DNA of 5,202 nt, from assembly GCA_030146155.1 (NCBI GenBank), contig JASLCF010000117.1, forward strand, positions 1 through 5,202, in the 5' to 3' direction. The stretch is from Savagea sp. (GTDB taxonomy: Bacteria; Bacillota; Bacilli; Bacillales_A; Planococcaceae). Position 1 is the first letter of the stretch, and each line of letters begins with the position of its first letter. A program made the position numbers and the translations under genes. The notes below the pieces were generated by a model, which saw nothing but the letters and a program-made list of their open reading frames with translations, was not told the origin of the DNA and searched no databases. Below are positions 1 to 5,202 of the stretch, in pieces.

Positions 1-4
1 TCAT

Positions 5-40
5 AAAAGATGAGGTCATTTAATGACACTCATCTTTTTT
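5..40 (+). terminator. Rho-independent terminator of the upstream operon
   Basis: The arm at 5-19 pairs with 23-38 (stem core AAAAGATGAG with CTCATCTTTT, then GTCAT with ATGAC), leaving one bulged A at 28 and a 3-base loop. A run of six T follows at 35-40. This is a classic intrinsic terminator for a + strand transcript entering from the left. The run of A at 5-8 means it could also work weakly in the other direction. In related genomes the gene just upstream is atpC of the ATP synthase operon, but no part of that gene can be identified here. A TAA at 4-6 could be its stop codon, which I cannot prove. Confidence 0.85.
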
Positions 41-122
41 ATTGAAAAAACTTATTTAAGTGAAAGAAATGATTATCGATTCTTGTCCTATGGATGATTC
101 AAATCATTTTAAAGAACTTTTG

Positions 123-151
123 TGGAAAAATTTTGTTTCGCAAACTATACT
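123..151 (+). promoter_or_regulatory. Candidate sigma-A promoter for ywzB
   Basis: TATACT at 146-151 is a good -10 hexamer. With a 17-base spacer the -35 would be TGGAAA at 123-128, which matches the consensus poorly. Transcription would start near 158, about 47 bases before the ywzB start. A promoter is expected here because a terminator lies upstream at 5-40. The exact boxes are uncertain, and a 13-base palindrome (148-160) overlaps the -10 and the start region. Confidence 0.4.
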
Positions 152-204
152 AGACTAGTAAACGTTAAATAAATGATTAAAGGAAGTTGAAAGGAGTTCG
201 CGAC

Positions 205-432
205 ATGTCCACAATTTTTATGCATAATCCATTTTTGGTATTATGTTCACATGTTTTTTTTATTGGTATCTCTTTTTATGCTTTACAGGCGCTTCGTTTG
301 GACACGTTGATTGGAAAGAATAGAGTATTTCAAGCGCAGTTGCTTTTTATTTTATTGAGTATTGCACTAGGCGCTACCGTGTCGAACTTTTTTTTAGACT
401 TATCACTTTGGTCAACAAGTGTTTTAAAATAA
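205..432 (+). CDS. ywzB: YwzB family small membrane protein (DUF1146)
   Basis: This gene encodes a 75-residue integral membrane protein of the DUF1146/YwzB family, whose function is unknown. The protein has two hydrophobic helices, roughly residues 10-29 and 45-64, joined by a polar stretch. That stretch and the second helix carry the family signature: ALQAL near 27-31, then NRVFQAQLL, then VSNFFLD. The charged linker and short ends suggest a helical hairpin in the cytoplasmic membrane. I chose the ATG at 205 because AAGGAG at 191-196 sits 8 bases ahead of it. An in-frame TTG at 187 has its purine-rich stretch directly abutting it and is a poor start. The gene sits between the presumed ATP synthase terminator and murA, the same place as in Bacillus. 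There ywmB normally follows, but here it is absent. Family assignment is from remembered similarity and is strong. Confidence 0.85.
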   Translation: MSTIFMHNPFLVLCSHVFFIGISFYALQALRLDTLIGKNRVFQAQLLFILLSIALGATVSNFFLDLSLWSTSVLK

Positions 433-493
433 AATTACAAATAGAAGTCAGACATCTCTTGTATTTGTATGTTGAAACTTGTAAGATGAATAG

Positions 494-522
494 AGTTAAT
501 TTGGTATTTATTTCCCTATAAT
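494..522 (+). promoter_or_regulatory. Sigma-A promoter for murA
   Basis: A perfect TATAAT lies at 517-522. The -35 region is weak: AGTTAA at 494-499 gives a 17-base spacer, and GTTAAT at 495-500 gives 16. Transcription would begin near 529, leaving a leader of only about 20 bases that holds little more than the ribosome binding site. No terminator separates ywzB from murA, so read-through from the ywzB promoter may add to expression. Confidence 0.55.
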
Positions 523-549
523 ATACATAGCGAGTCGGAGGGGCTACAG

Positions 550-1845
550 TTGGATAAAATTGTTATTGAAGGTGGACGTCGTTTAAAAGGTTCAGTGCGG
601 GTTGAAGGTGCTAAAAATTCAGTGTTACCAATCCTAGCAGCATCATTGCTAGCAACAGAAGGCACACAAATTATTAATGATGTCCCGAATCTGTCAGATG
701 TAGAAACAATTAGTGAAGTATTACGGAGTTTAAATGCAAAGGTCACACGAGATATAGCGAATGATCGAGTAGAAATCGATGCATCAACCGCAATTGAAAG
801 TGAGGCGCAATTTGAATATGTAAGTAAAATGCGTGCTTCTATCTTAGTCATGGGTCCTATTTTAGCTCGTAATCATTATGCTAAAGTGGCTATGCCAGGA
901 GGTTGTGCAATCGGATCGCGTCCGATTGACCAACATTTAAAAGGGTTTGAAGCAATGGGTGCAACAATTACATTTGGAAATGGTTATGTGGAAGCACGTA
1001 CAGAAGGTCCGTTAAGAGGGGCTGAAATCTACTTAGACTTTCCAAGTGTGGGCGCAACTGAAAATATTATGACAGCAGCTGCCTTAGCACAAGGAGTCAC
1101 ATTGATTGAAAATGCTGCAAAAGAGCCAGAAATTGTTGATTTAGCAAACTTTATCAATGAAATGGGTGGGAGAGTCATCGGTGCAGGGACTGACACGATT
1201 CGTATTGAAGGTGTAGAAAAATTAACTGCAGCCACTCATCACATTATCCCTGATCGAATTGAAGCTGGAACATTTATGGTGGCCGCTGCAATTACTGGTG
1301 GAGATATTACGATTGAAAATGCAGTCATGGAACATCAAACAGCCCTGATTTCAAAACTACGAGAAATGGGTGTCCAAATTACAGAAGTAGGTCAAGAAGG
1401 CTTACGTGTTCAAGCTACTCATCCATTAAAGGCTGTAGATATTAAAACAATGCCTCACCCAGGATTTCCAACAGATATGCAATCTCAAATGATGGCACTT
1501 ATGCTTGTGGCTGAAGGAACAGCAATTCTGACAGAGACGGTATTCGAAAATCGCTTTATGCATGTTGAAGAATTTAGAAGAATGGGCGCGAAAGCAAAGA
1601 TTGAAGGACGAACAGTTATTATGGATGGCCCTTCTACTTTGCAAGGTGCAGAAGTGACCTCTACAGACTTAAGAGCATCTGCTTCCTTGATTTTAGCGGG
1701 CTTAGTAGCAGAAGGAATAACAACAGTGACTCAATTGCATCACTTAGATCGTGGATATGTTGATTTCCATTTGAAATTGCAACAATTAGGTGCATCTATT
1801 GAAAGAGTGACTTTAGAAAAAAATGTAGAAATAACAACAAATTAA
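550..1845 (+). CDS. murA: UDP-N-acetylglucosamine 1-carboxyvinyltransferase MurA
   Basis: MurA transfers enolpyruvate from phosphoenolpyruvate to the 3'-OH of UDP-N-acetylglucosamine, the first committed step of peptidoglycan synthesis, in the cytoplasm. The protein has 431 residues, normal for this EPSP synthase-like fold. Visible active-site residues are K22 and N23 in the AKNSVLP motif, catalytic C119 in PGGCAIGSRP (the cysteine attacked by fosfomycin), R124, D309 in FPTD, R335 in NRF, D373-L374-R375 in DLRASASL, and R401 in LDRGY. From C119 on these sit four residues beyond the E. coli numbering, so the enzyme looks intact. Translation starts at TTG 550 behind GGAGGGG (537-543). Most Bacillales have two MurA paralogues. 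The position after ywzB points to the main one, murAA of B. subtilis. A terminator follows directly, so the gene is transcribed alone or with ywzB. The spoIID-spoIIQ genes that usually follow in spore formers are absent. Confidence 0.97.
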   Translation: MDKIVIEGGRRLKGSVRVEGAKNSVLPILAASLLATEGTQIINDVPNLSDVETISEVLRSLNAKVTRDIANDRVEIDASTAIESEAQFEYVSKMRASILVMGPILARNHYAKVAMPGGCAIGSRPIDQHLKGFEAMGATITFGNGYVEARTEGPLRGAEIYLDFPSVGATENIMTAAALAQGVTLIENAAKEPEIVDLANFINEMGGRVIGAGTDTIRIEGVEKLTAATHHIIPDRIEAGTFMVAAAITGGDITIENAVMEHQTALISKLREMGVQITEVGQEGLRVQATHPLKAVDIKTMPHPGFPTDMQSQMMALMLVAEGTAILTETVFENRFMHVEEFRRMGAKAKIEGRTVIMDGPSTLQGAEVTSTDLRASASLILAGLVAEGITTVTQLHHLDRGYVDFHLKLQQLGASIERVTLEKNVEITTN

Positions 1846-1854
1846 ATAACTAAG

Positions 1855-1896
1855 GAAGCAATTGTGAGTTGAAAAATAACTTGCAATTGCTTTTTG
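1855..1896 (+). terminator. Rho-independent terminator after murA
   Basis: The arms at 1857-1870 (AGCAATTGTGAGTT) and 1878-1891 (AACTTGCAATTGCT) form a 14-pair stem that is continuous if two G-U pairs are allowed, around a 7-base loop (1871-1877). A1856-T1892 extends it, and T1891-T1895 is the U tract. It lies 9 bases beyond the murA stop codon and separates murA from the mbl transcript. Confidence 0.9.
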
Positions 1897-1903
1897 TGGT
1901 TGT

Positions 1904-1993
1904 TAAATATCAAAATACATAAAAATATATTGAGAAAATAGCTCTTTTTTGATATTTATGTGAGCGTTTGGTTATCAAAAGTGTATTTTTGAT
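1904..1993. repeat. Four alternating ATCAAAA/TTTTGAT heptamers upstream of mbl
   Basis: ATCAAAA occurs on the + strand at 1909-1915 and 1974-1980, and its reverse complement TTTTGAT at 1947-1953 and 1987-1993. The first two copies extend into a perfect 12-base inverted repeat (TAAATATCAAAA at 1904-1915 with TTTTGATATTTA at 1947-1958, 31 bases between). The last two form a 7-base inverted repeat around GTGTAT. The final copy overlaps the likely -35 region of the mbl promoter. This may be a set of regulator binding sites or alternative hairpins. The region is very AT-rich, so chance is a real possibility. The function is unknown. Confidence 0.5.
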
Positions 1994-2015
1994 TTCTAAT
2001 GATTTATGGTACAAT
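1987..2015 (+). promoter_or_regulatory. Extended -10 sigma-A promoter for the mbl operon
   Basis: TACAAT at 2010-2015 is preceded by TATGG (2005-2009), giving the TRTGn extended -10 element favoured in Gram-positive bacteria. TTTTGA at 1987-1992 can act as a -35 with a 17-base spacer. The predicted start near 2022 leaves a leader of about 53 bases. The promoter lies after the murA terminator and before the run of genes beginning with mbl, where one is needed. Confidence 0.7.
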
Positions 2016-2074
2016 TGATAGTTAGAAAGCACGTTGATGCGTACAGAGAAACATAGGGGAAGGGGAAGCAGAAA

Positions 2075-3055
2075 ATGTTTGCAAAAGATGTTGGAATCGA
2101 TTTGGGTACTGCAAACGTATTGATTCACGTAAAAGGACGTGGTGTTGTCCTGAATGAACCAGCGGTTGTCGCGTGGGATCGCTTAGCGAACCGAATCGTA
2201 GCTGTGGGAAAAGAAGCACATCAGATGGTAGGGCGTACGCCAGGTAATATTGTAGCGATTCGTCCGATGAAAGATGGAGTAATTGCTGATTTTGATATGA
2301 CAGAAGCAATGTTGAGTCATTTTTTAAGTGCAATTAAAGTGAAAGGTTTTTTTACAAAACCTCGCGTGTTAATCTGTTGCCCGACAAATGTAACAGCAAT
2401 TGAGCAAAAAGCAATTCAACAAGCTGCTGAAAAATCGGGTGGGAAGAATGTTTACTTAGAACAAGAACCTAAAGTTGCTGCAGTAGGCGCAGGGATGGAT
2501 ATTTTTGAGCCTAGTGGTAATATGATTATCGATATTGGTGGAGGTACGACGGATGTGGCTGTCCTTTCGATGGGGGATATCGTGACGTCAGAATCTATAA
2601 AAGTAGCAGGAGATACATTTGATCGTGAAATTACGAATTACATAAAAAATAAATATAAGCTTTTAATCGGTGAACGGACAGCTGAGCATATTAAGCTTCA
2701 AATAGGCACTGTAACAAAGAGAGTAGATGAACAAACCAGTGTCGATATTAGAGGAAGAAATATGGTCACAGGATTACCACAAACGATTGAAATTTTAGAT
2801 ACAGAAGTAAGTGAAGCATTGCGTGAATCAGTGGAAATGATTGTTCAATCTGCAAAAGCAGTGTTAGAAAAAACACCACCTGAACTCTCGGCAGATATTA
2901 TTGACCGAGGAATCTTTTTAACAGGAGGTGGTGCTTTAATGCATGGTCTCGATGCATTACTTACGGAGAAACTAGGAGTACCCGTGTTTATTGCTGAAAA
3001 CCCATTGAACTGTGTAGTAAAAGGTACAGGTAAAATTCTGAATGGAATGAAGTAG
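2075..3055 (+). CDS. mbl: Rod shape-determining protein Mbl (MreB-like actin)
   Basis: Mbl is a bacterial actin that forms membrane-bound filaments moving with the peptidoglycan elongation machinery and directing cylindrical wall growth. The 326-residue protein has the actin-fold nucleotide motifs in order: phosphate-1 loop DLGTAN (9-14), E131 in EQEPKVAAVGAG as the expected catalytic glutamate, phosphate-2 loop DIGGGTTD (153-160), and the adenosine motif TGGGAL (283-288). The hydrophobic GFF at 91-93 lies where Gram-positive MreB proteins insert a loop into the membrane. It is called Mbl rather than MreB because of the N-terminus MFAKDVGIDLGTANVLIHVK, the LICCPTNVT stretch and its position ahead of flhO. 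It lacks the few extra basic C-terminal residues I recall in B. subtilis Mbl. The ATG at 2075 follows the purine-rich GGGGAAGGGGAAG (2056-2067). It starts an operon, and flhO begins 12 bases after its stop, with the flhO ribosome binding site overlapping the mbl stop codon. Confidence 0.95.
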   Translation: MFAKDVGIDLGTANVLIHVKGRGVVLNEPAVVAWDRLANRIVAVGKEAHQMVGRTPGNIVAIRPMKDGVIADFDMTEAMLSHFLSAIKVKGFFTKPRVLICCPTNVTAIEQKAIQQAAEKSGGKNVYLEQEPKVAAVGAGMDIFEPSGNMIIDIGGGTTDVAVLSMGDIVTSESIKVAGDTFDREITNYIKNKYKLLIGERTAEHIKLQIGTVTKRVDEQTSVDIRGRNMVTGLPQTIEILDTEVSEALRESVEMIVQSAKAVLEKTPPELSADIIDRGIFLTGGGALMHGLDALLTEKLGVPVFIAENPLNCVVKGTGKILNGMK

Positions 3056-3067
3056 GGAGGGTCTAAA

Positions 3068-3898
3068 TTGTTTAAAGGCTTTTATATGGCTGGATCAGGC
3101 ATGATCGCACAACAAAGACGCACAGAAGTTTTAGCGAATAATTTGTCTAATGCGCGGACACCAGGTTTTAAAGAGGAAAGAACGTCTATCCGTTCTTTTC
3201 CAGAGATGTACTTATCACATATTGATAAGGCGACTATTCCTACACAATCTCCTTTCACTTTGAAAGGAGTTCGTCCAGTAGGCACTGTAGGGACGGGTGT
3301 ATACATGCAAGAAACAGTTCCAAACTTTATTCAGGGCTCCCTACTTTCCACCGACCTACCCACAGACTTTGCATTGGTGGATATTTGGTCATCCACTCAT
3401 CAGGAAACAAGAGAGCGTGGTATGCACTTCTTTACTGTCGAAGGTCCTGCAGGTGAACAGCAATATACGAGAAATGGTAGCTTCGCATTAGGGCCAGATG
3501 ATTTTTTAACGACTCAAACTGGACAATATGTATTAGATAGCAATGGGGAGCGTATTCAACTGTTGAATGATGACTTCTCTATTTCTCCAGAAGGGATTGT
3601 GTCTGAAACAGGTCAGCGGATAGGCGTGGCTTTCAGTGACCGTCCGAAAGAGTTAGTGAAAAGGCAAGAGGGAATGTATGTCCATCCAAATGGAGAGGCA
3701 TTACCTAAGGTTGCTCAAGAAGACATGGCCATGTATTTCGAAATAAAACAAGGCTACTTAGAGGGTTCGAATGTGGATGCGGGTCGAGTGATGACGGATA
3801 TGATGACTGCTTATCGTGCATTCGAAGCAAATTCTAAAGTGTTACAAGCCTATGATCGTAGCATGGAAAAAGCAGTAGAATTAGGTCGACTAACCTAA
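3068..3898 (+). CDS. flhO: Flagellar hook-basal body protein FlhO (FlgF/FlgG family)
   Basis: FlhO is an axial flagellar protein, exported by the flagellar type III apparatus and placed in the distal rod that crosses the cell wall. The 276-residue length fits B. subtilis FlhO (about 270). The N-terminal rod domain carries the basal-body rod signature LANNLSNARTPGFK (22-35). The middle holds DFALV (100-104), FFTVEG (121-126) and the family motif YTRNGSF (133-139). The C-terminal helix domain (about 228-272) has QGYLEGSNVDAGRVMTDMM followed by TAYRAFEANSKVLQ. Both terminal helices show the heptad-like hydrophobic pattern expected for packing in the rod. Translation starts at TTG 3068, 6 bases after AGGGAGGG (3054-3061). 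No convincing sigma-D promoter (TAAA, then GCCGATAT about 15 bases on) is visible ahead of it, so it probably shares the mbl transcript. The paralogue flhP follows after 13 bases. Confidence 0.93.
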   Translation: MFKGFYMAGSGMIAQQRRTEVLANNLSNARTPGFKEERTSIRSFPEMYLSHIDKATIPTQSPFTLKGVRPVGTVGTGVYMQETVPNFIQGSLLSTDLPTDFALVDIWSSTHQETRERGMHFFTVEGPAGEQQYTRNGSFALGPDDFLTTQTGQYVLDSNGERIQLLNDDFSISPEGIVSETGQRIGVAFSDRPKELVKRQEGMYVHPNGEALPKVAQEDMAMYFEIKQGYLEGSNVDAGRVMTDMMTAYRAFEANSKVLQAYDRSMEKAVELGRLT

Positions 3899-3911
3899 GG
3901 AGGAAAAATTG

Positions 3912-4763
3912 ATGATTCGTACGATGGTTACGGCAGCGAATACGATGGGGCAAATTCAAAAGGAATTAGACATCATTGGACATAATGTTGCTAATGTCAA
4001 CACACATGGCTATAAAGCACAACAAGTTACGTTTAACGAATTATTGTATCAACAATTCCAAAATGATAAAGGTGATAGTCGCTCTCCAAGAGAAACTGAT
4101 TTGGGGATTCGTTATGGCGTAGGAGCTAAATTAGGTCAATCGAAAACGAACTGGAAGACGGGTAATTTTCAACAGACTGGACAGGAGCTAGATTTTGCTA
4201 TTCAGAATCCGAAAATTTATTTCAATATTTTAAAATCCACAGAACAAAATGATCGAGTAACGGTCCAAGATGAGGTGTACACACGAAAAGGTAATTTTTA
4301 TACACAACCTCTTGGAAATGGCCAAGCAATGCTAGTTAACGAGGATGGATATCCTGTATTAGCCATGGGCGGTCAAGTGATTCAATTTAGTGAAGATGTA
4401 CGATCATTTAGCTTGGCAGTTGGTGGTCAGTTAGAAGTTGCACTAAATAATGGAACAGTTGAGCGTTTTCAATTACAATTAACAAAAATAGAACGCCCAG
4501 ATCTAATGAGAAGAATAGGTGATAGTCAATTAGCATTACCTGACAATCGAGAGGTATATCCAATACAAAATATATTAACAGACTTGTTGACGATAGAAGA
4601 ACGTCAAGCTATCCGTATTCAACAGGGAACACTTGAACAGTCAAACGTCCAAATGGAACGAGAAATGACAGAGCTCATCAATTCTCAACGTTCGTACCAA
4701 ATGAATGCAAGAACGGTAACATTAGCAGATCAGATGTTGGGGCTGGTGAATAATATCCGTTAG
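3912..4763 (+). CDS. flhP: Flagellar hook-basal body protein FlhP (FlgG family)
   Basis: FlhP is a second rod/hook-type axial protein, a paralogue of FlhO, and in B. subtilis it is needed to finish the rod and start the hook. The 283-residue protein opens with MIRTMVTAANTMGQIQKEL and the rod signature IGHNVANVNTHGYK (22-35). The middle holds LDFAI (93-97) and YTRKGNFY (123-130). The C-terminal rod domain (about 236-280) contains QQGTLEQSNVQMEREMTELI and the QRSYQMNARTV stretch. After LDFAI the usual glycine-rich GxGFF element is replaced by QNPKIYF, so the middle domain has diverged. I chose ATG 3912 because AAGGAGG (3897-3903) is then 8 bases away and the N-terminus matches the MLRTM start remembered for B. 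subtilis FlhP. The TTG at 3909, one codon earlier, is only 5 bases from the same site. The gene lies in the mbl operon, 17 bases before the epuA-like gene. Confidence 0.93.
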   Translation: MIRTMVTAANTMGQIQKELDIIGHNVANVNTHGYKAQQVTFNELLYQQFQNDKGDSRSPRETDLGIRYGVGAKLGQSKTNWKTGNFQQTGQELDFAIQNPKIYFNILKSTEQNDRVTVQDEVYTRKGNFYTQPLGNGQAMLVNEDGYPVLAMGGQVIQFSEDVRSFSLAVGGQLEVALNNGTVERFQLQLTKIERPDLMRRIGDSQLALPDNREVYPIQNILTDLLTIEERQAIRIQQGTLEQSNVQMEREMTELINSQRSYQMNARTVTLADQMLGLVNNIR

Positions 4764-4780
4764 TAAATGAGGGAAAAAGA

Positions 4781-5047
4781 ATGGCAGAATTAAACAAGCA
4801 AAAAAAAACGAAAGCACCTGTTTCAAATAATAATAAAGTAACAGTAAAGGAAGTTTGGCAAGAGAGAAATCGTTTACGCCGTATTCCGATATGGTTACGA
4901 GTAGTTCTAGTACTCTGTTTATTTTCTTCCGTTACATTATTAGGAGTGTCTTTTGGGTATAGCGTGCTTGGAGATGGAAAGTTTCGAGATGCTTTTTCAG
5001 TGGAAACTTGGCGTCATATCTTTGACATCTATCAAGGTGTTGAATAA
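4781..5047 (+). CDS. EpuA-family small membrane protein (often labelled RNA polymerase subunit beta)
   Basis: This 88-residue protein has a highly basic, polar N-terminal part (about 1-40, rich in K, N and R), one membrane helix (about 41-62) and a short C-terminal tail with FRDAFSVETWRHIFDIYQG. By the positive-inside rule the N-terminus is cytoplasmic and the tail lies outside. The RIPIWLR lead into the membrane helix, the size and the location between flhP and fabZ fit the EpuA family (PF11772). Database entries call this family 'DNA-directed RNA polymerase subunit beta', but nothing in this sequence resembles a polymerase subunit and the true function is not known to me. The ATG at 4781 follows GAGGG (4769-4773) with 7 bases between. 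It sits 17 bases after flhP and 18 before fabZ, so it is probably translated from the mbl operon message. Family assignment is by pattern and context, and so less sure than for its neighbours. Confidence 0.75.
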   Translation: MAELNKQKKTKAPVSNNNKVTVKEVWQERNRLRRIPIWLRVVLVLCLFSSVTLLGVSFGYSVLGDGKFRDAFSVETWRHIFDIYQGVE

Positions 5048-5065
5048 CAGAAGGGGATTGGGAAT

Positions 5066-5202
5066 ATGTTAACGAGTACAGAAATTAAAGAAATTATTCC
5101 GCATCGCTATCCTTTTCTACTCGTAGATCGTGTACTAGAAGTAGAAGAAGGAAAAAGAGCGGTGGGATATAAAAATGTGTCTGCAAATGAAGAGTTTTTC
5201 AA
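5066..5202 (+). CDS. fabZ: 3-hydroxyacyl-ACP dehydratase FabZ (5' part)
   Basis: FabZ dehydrates (3R)-3-hydroxyacyl-ACP to trans-2-enoyl-ACP in type II fatty acid elongation, in the cytoplasm. Only the first 45 codons are inside the window, and the reading frame is open at the edge. The visible part shows the unmistakable FabZ start IKEIIPHRYPFLLVDRV (7-23), followed by EVEEGKRAVGYKNVSANEEFF. The family's NGHFP motif with the catalytic histidine should follow immediately but lies outside. The whole protein is normally about 140-150 residues. The ATG at 5066 is preceded by AAGGGG (5051-5056) at a spacing of 9 bases. It is the last visible gene of the run that begins with mbl. Linking fabZ to mbl is common in Bacillales and suggests that wall and membrane synthesis genes are expressed together. 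Confidence 0.95.
   Translation, partial: MLTSTEIKEIIPHRYPFLLVDRVLEVEEGKRAVGYKNVSANEEFF

Noticed and set aside
187..204. Upstream TTG at 187 as the start of ywzB, adding six residues
   Set aside because: Its purine-rich sequence directly abuts the TTG, whereas AAGGAG at 191-196 is ideally spaced for the ATG at 205. The family also begins near that residue.
436..469. Stem-loop between ywzB and murA (arms 436-447 and 458-469)
   Set aside because: The stem is nearly all A-T pairs with a G-G mismatch and a 10-base loop, and no T run follows, so I do not call it a terminator.
516..851. Open reading frame on the minus strand across the start of murA
   Set aside because: It is antisense to conserved MurA codons, is rich in serine and threonine as shadows often are, and matches no family I know.
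1897..2074. Riboswitch or structured leader ahead of mbl
   Set aside because: The part after the predicted transcription start is only about 53 bases, with no strong stem or terminator-antiterminator pair, and nothing matches a known riboswitch class.
2022..2333. Open reading frame on the minus strand across the start of mbl
   Set aside because: It lies opposite the strongly conserved N-terminal part of Mbl, has no recognisable product and covers the mbl leader. It is a shadow of the real gene.
3297..3491. Short + strand reading frame inside flhO
   Set aside because: It is out of frame within an intact flhO, has no credible ribosome binding site and no recognisable product.
3909..3911. TTG at 3909 as the start of flhP
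   Set aside because: It is only 5 bases from the ribosome binding site. The adjacent ATG at 3912 has better spacing and gives the expected N-terminus.

Overview
The window reads as a conserved chromosomal segment of a low-GC Gram-positive bacterium of the order Bacillales. This rests on strong AGGAGG-type ribosome binding sites, TTG starts, AT-rich spacers, very recognisable Bacillus-type proteins (YwzB, MurAA, Mbl, FlhO, FlhP, FabZ) and the gene order. All genes lie on the + strand. The order matches the Bacillus subtilis block that follows the ATP synthase operon, except that ywmB (between ywzB and murAA) and the sporulation genes spoIID, spoIIQ and spoIIID (between murAA and mbl) are missing. 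Together with the flagellar genes, this suggests a motile, naturally non-sporulating member of the Bacillales, for example a Kurthia-like Planococcaceae. The genus is a guess.

Layout. Positions 5-40 hold an intrinsic terminator that closes an upstream transcript, presumably the ATP synthase operon ending in atpC, which is not visible here. Positions 41-204 are a regulatory spacer with a candidate promoter and two short palindromes, followed by ywzB (205-432), a small two-helix membrane protein. A 117-base spacer carries a consensus TATAAT box just ahead of murA (550-1845), which makes the first committed peptidoglycan precursor. A strong terminator follows murA at 1855-1896. An AT-rich spacer (1897-2074) then contains four copies of the heptamer ATCAAAA in alternating orientation and an extended -10 promoter. 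That promoter opens a tight gene run: mbl (2075-3055), flhO (3068-3898), flhP (3912-4763), an EpuA-family small membrane protein (4781-5047) and the start of fabZ (5066 to beyond the window edge). Gaps within the run are only 12 to 18 bases, with no terminator, so it is probably one transcript.

How the genes fit together. The theme is cell envelope construction. MurA feeds peptidoglycan precursors, Mbl filaments direct where the cylinder wall is elongated, FlhO and FlhP build the flagellar rod or hook that must cross that wall, and FabZ supplies acyl chains for the membrane. The functions of YwzB and the EpuA-family protein are not established. I see no mobile element, CRISPR array, RNA gene or clear sign of recent horizontal transfer. 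The most interesting points are the apparent loss of the sporulation cassette and the heptamer cluster sitting in the spacer where that cassette would be.
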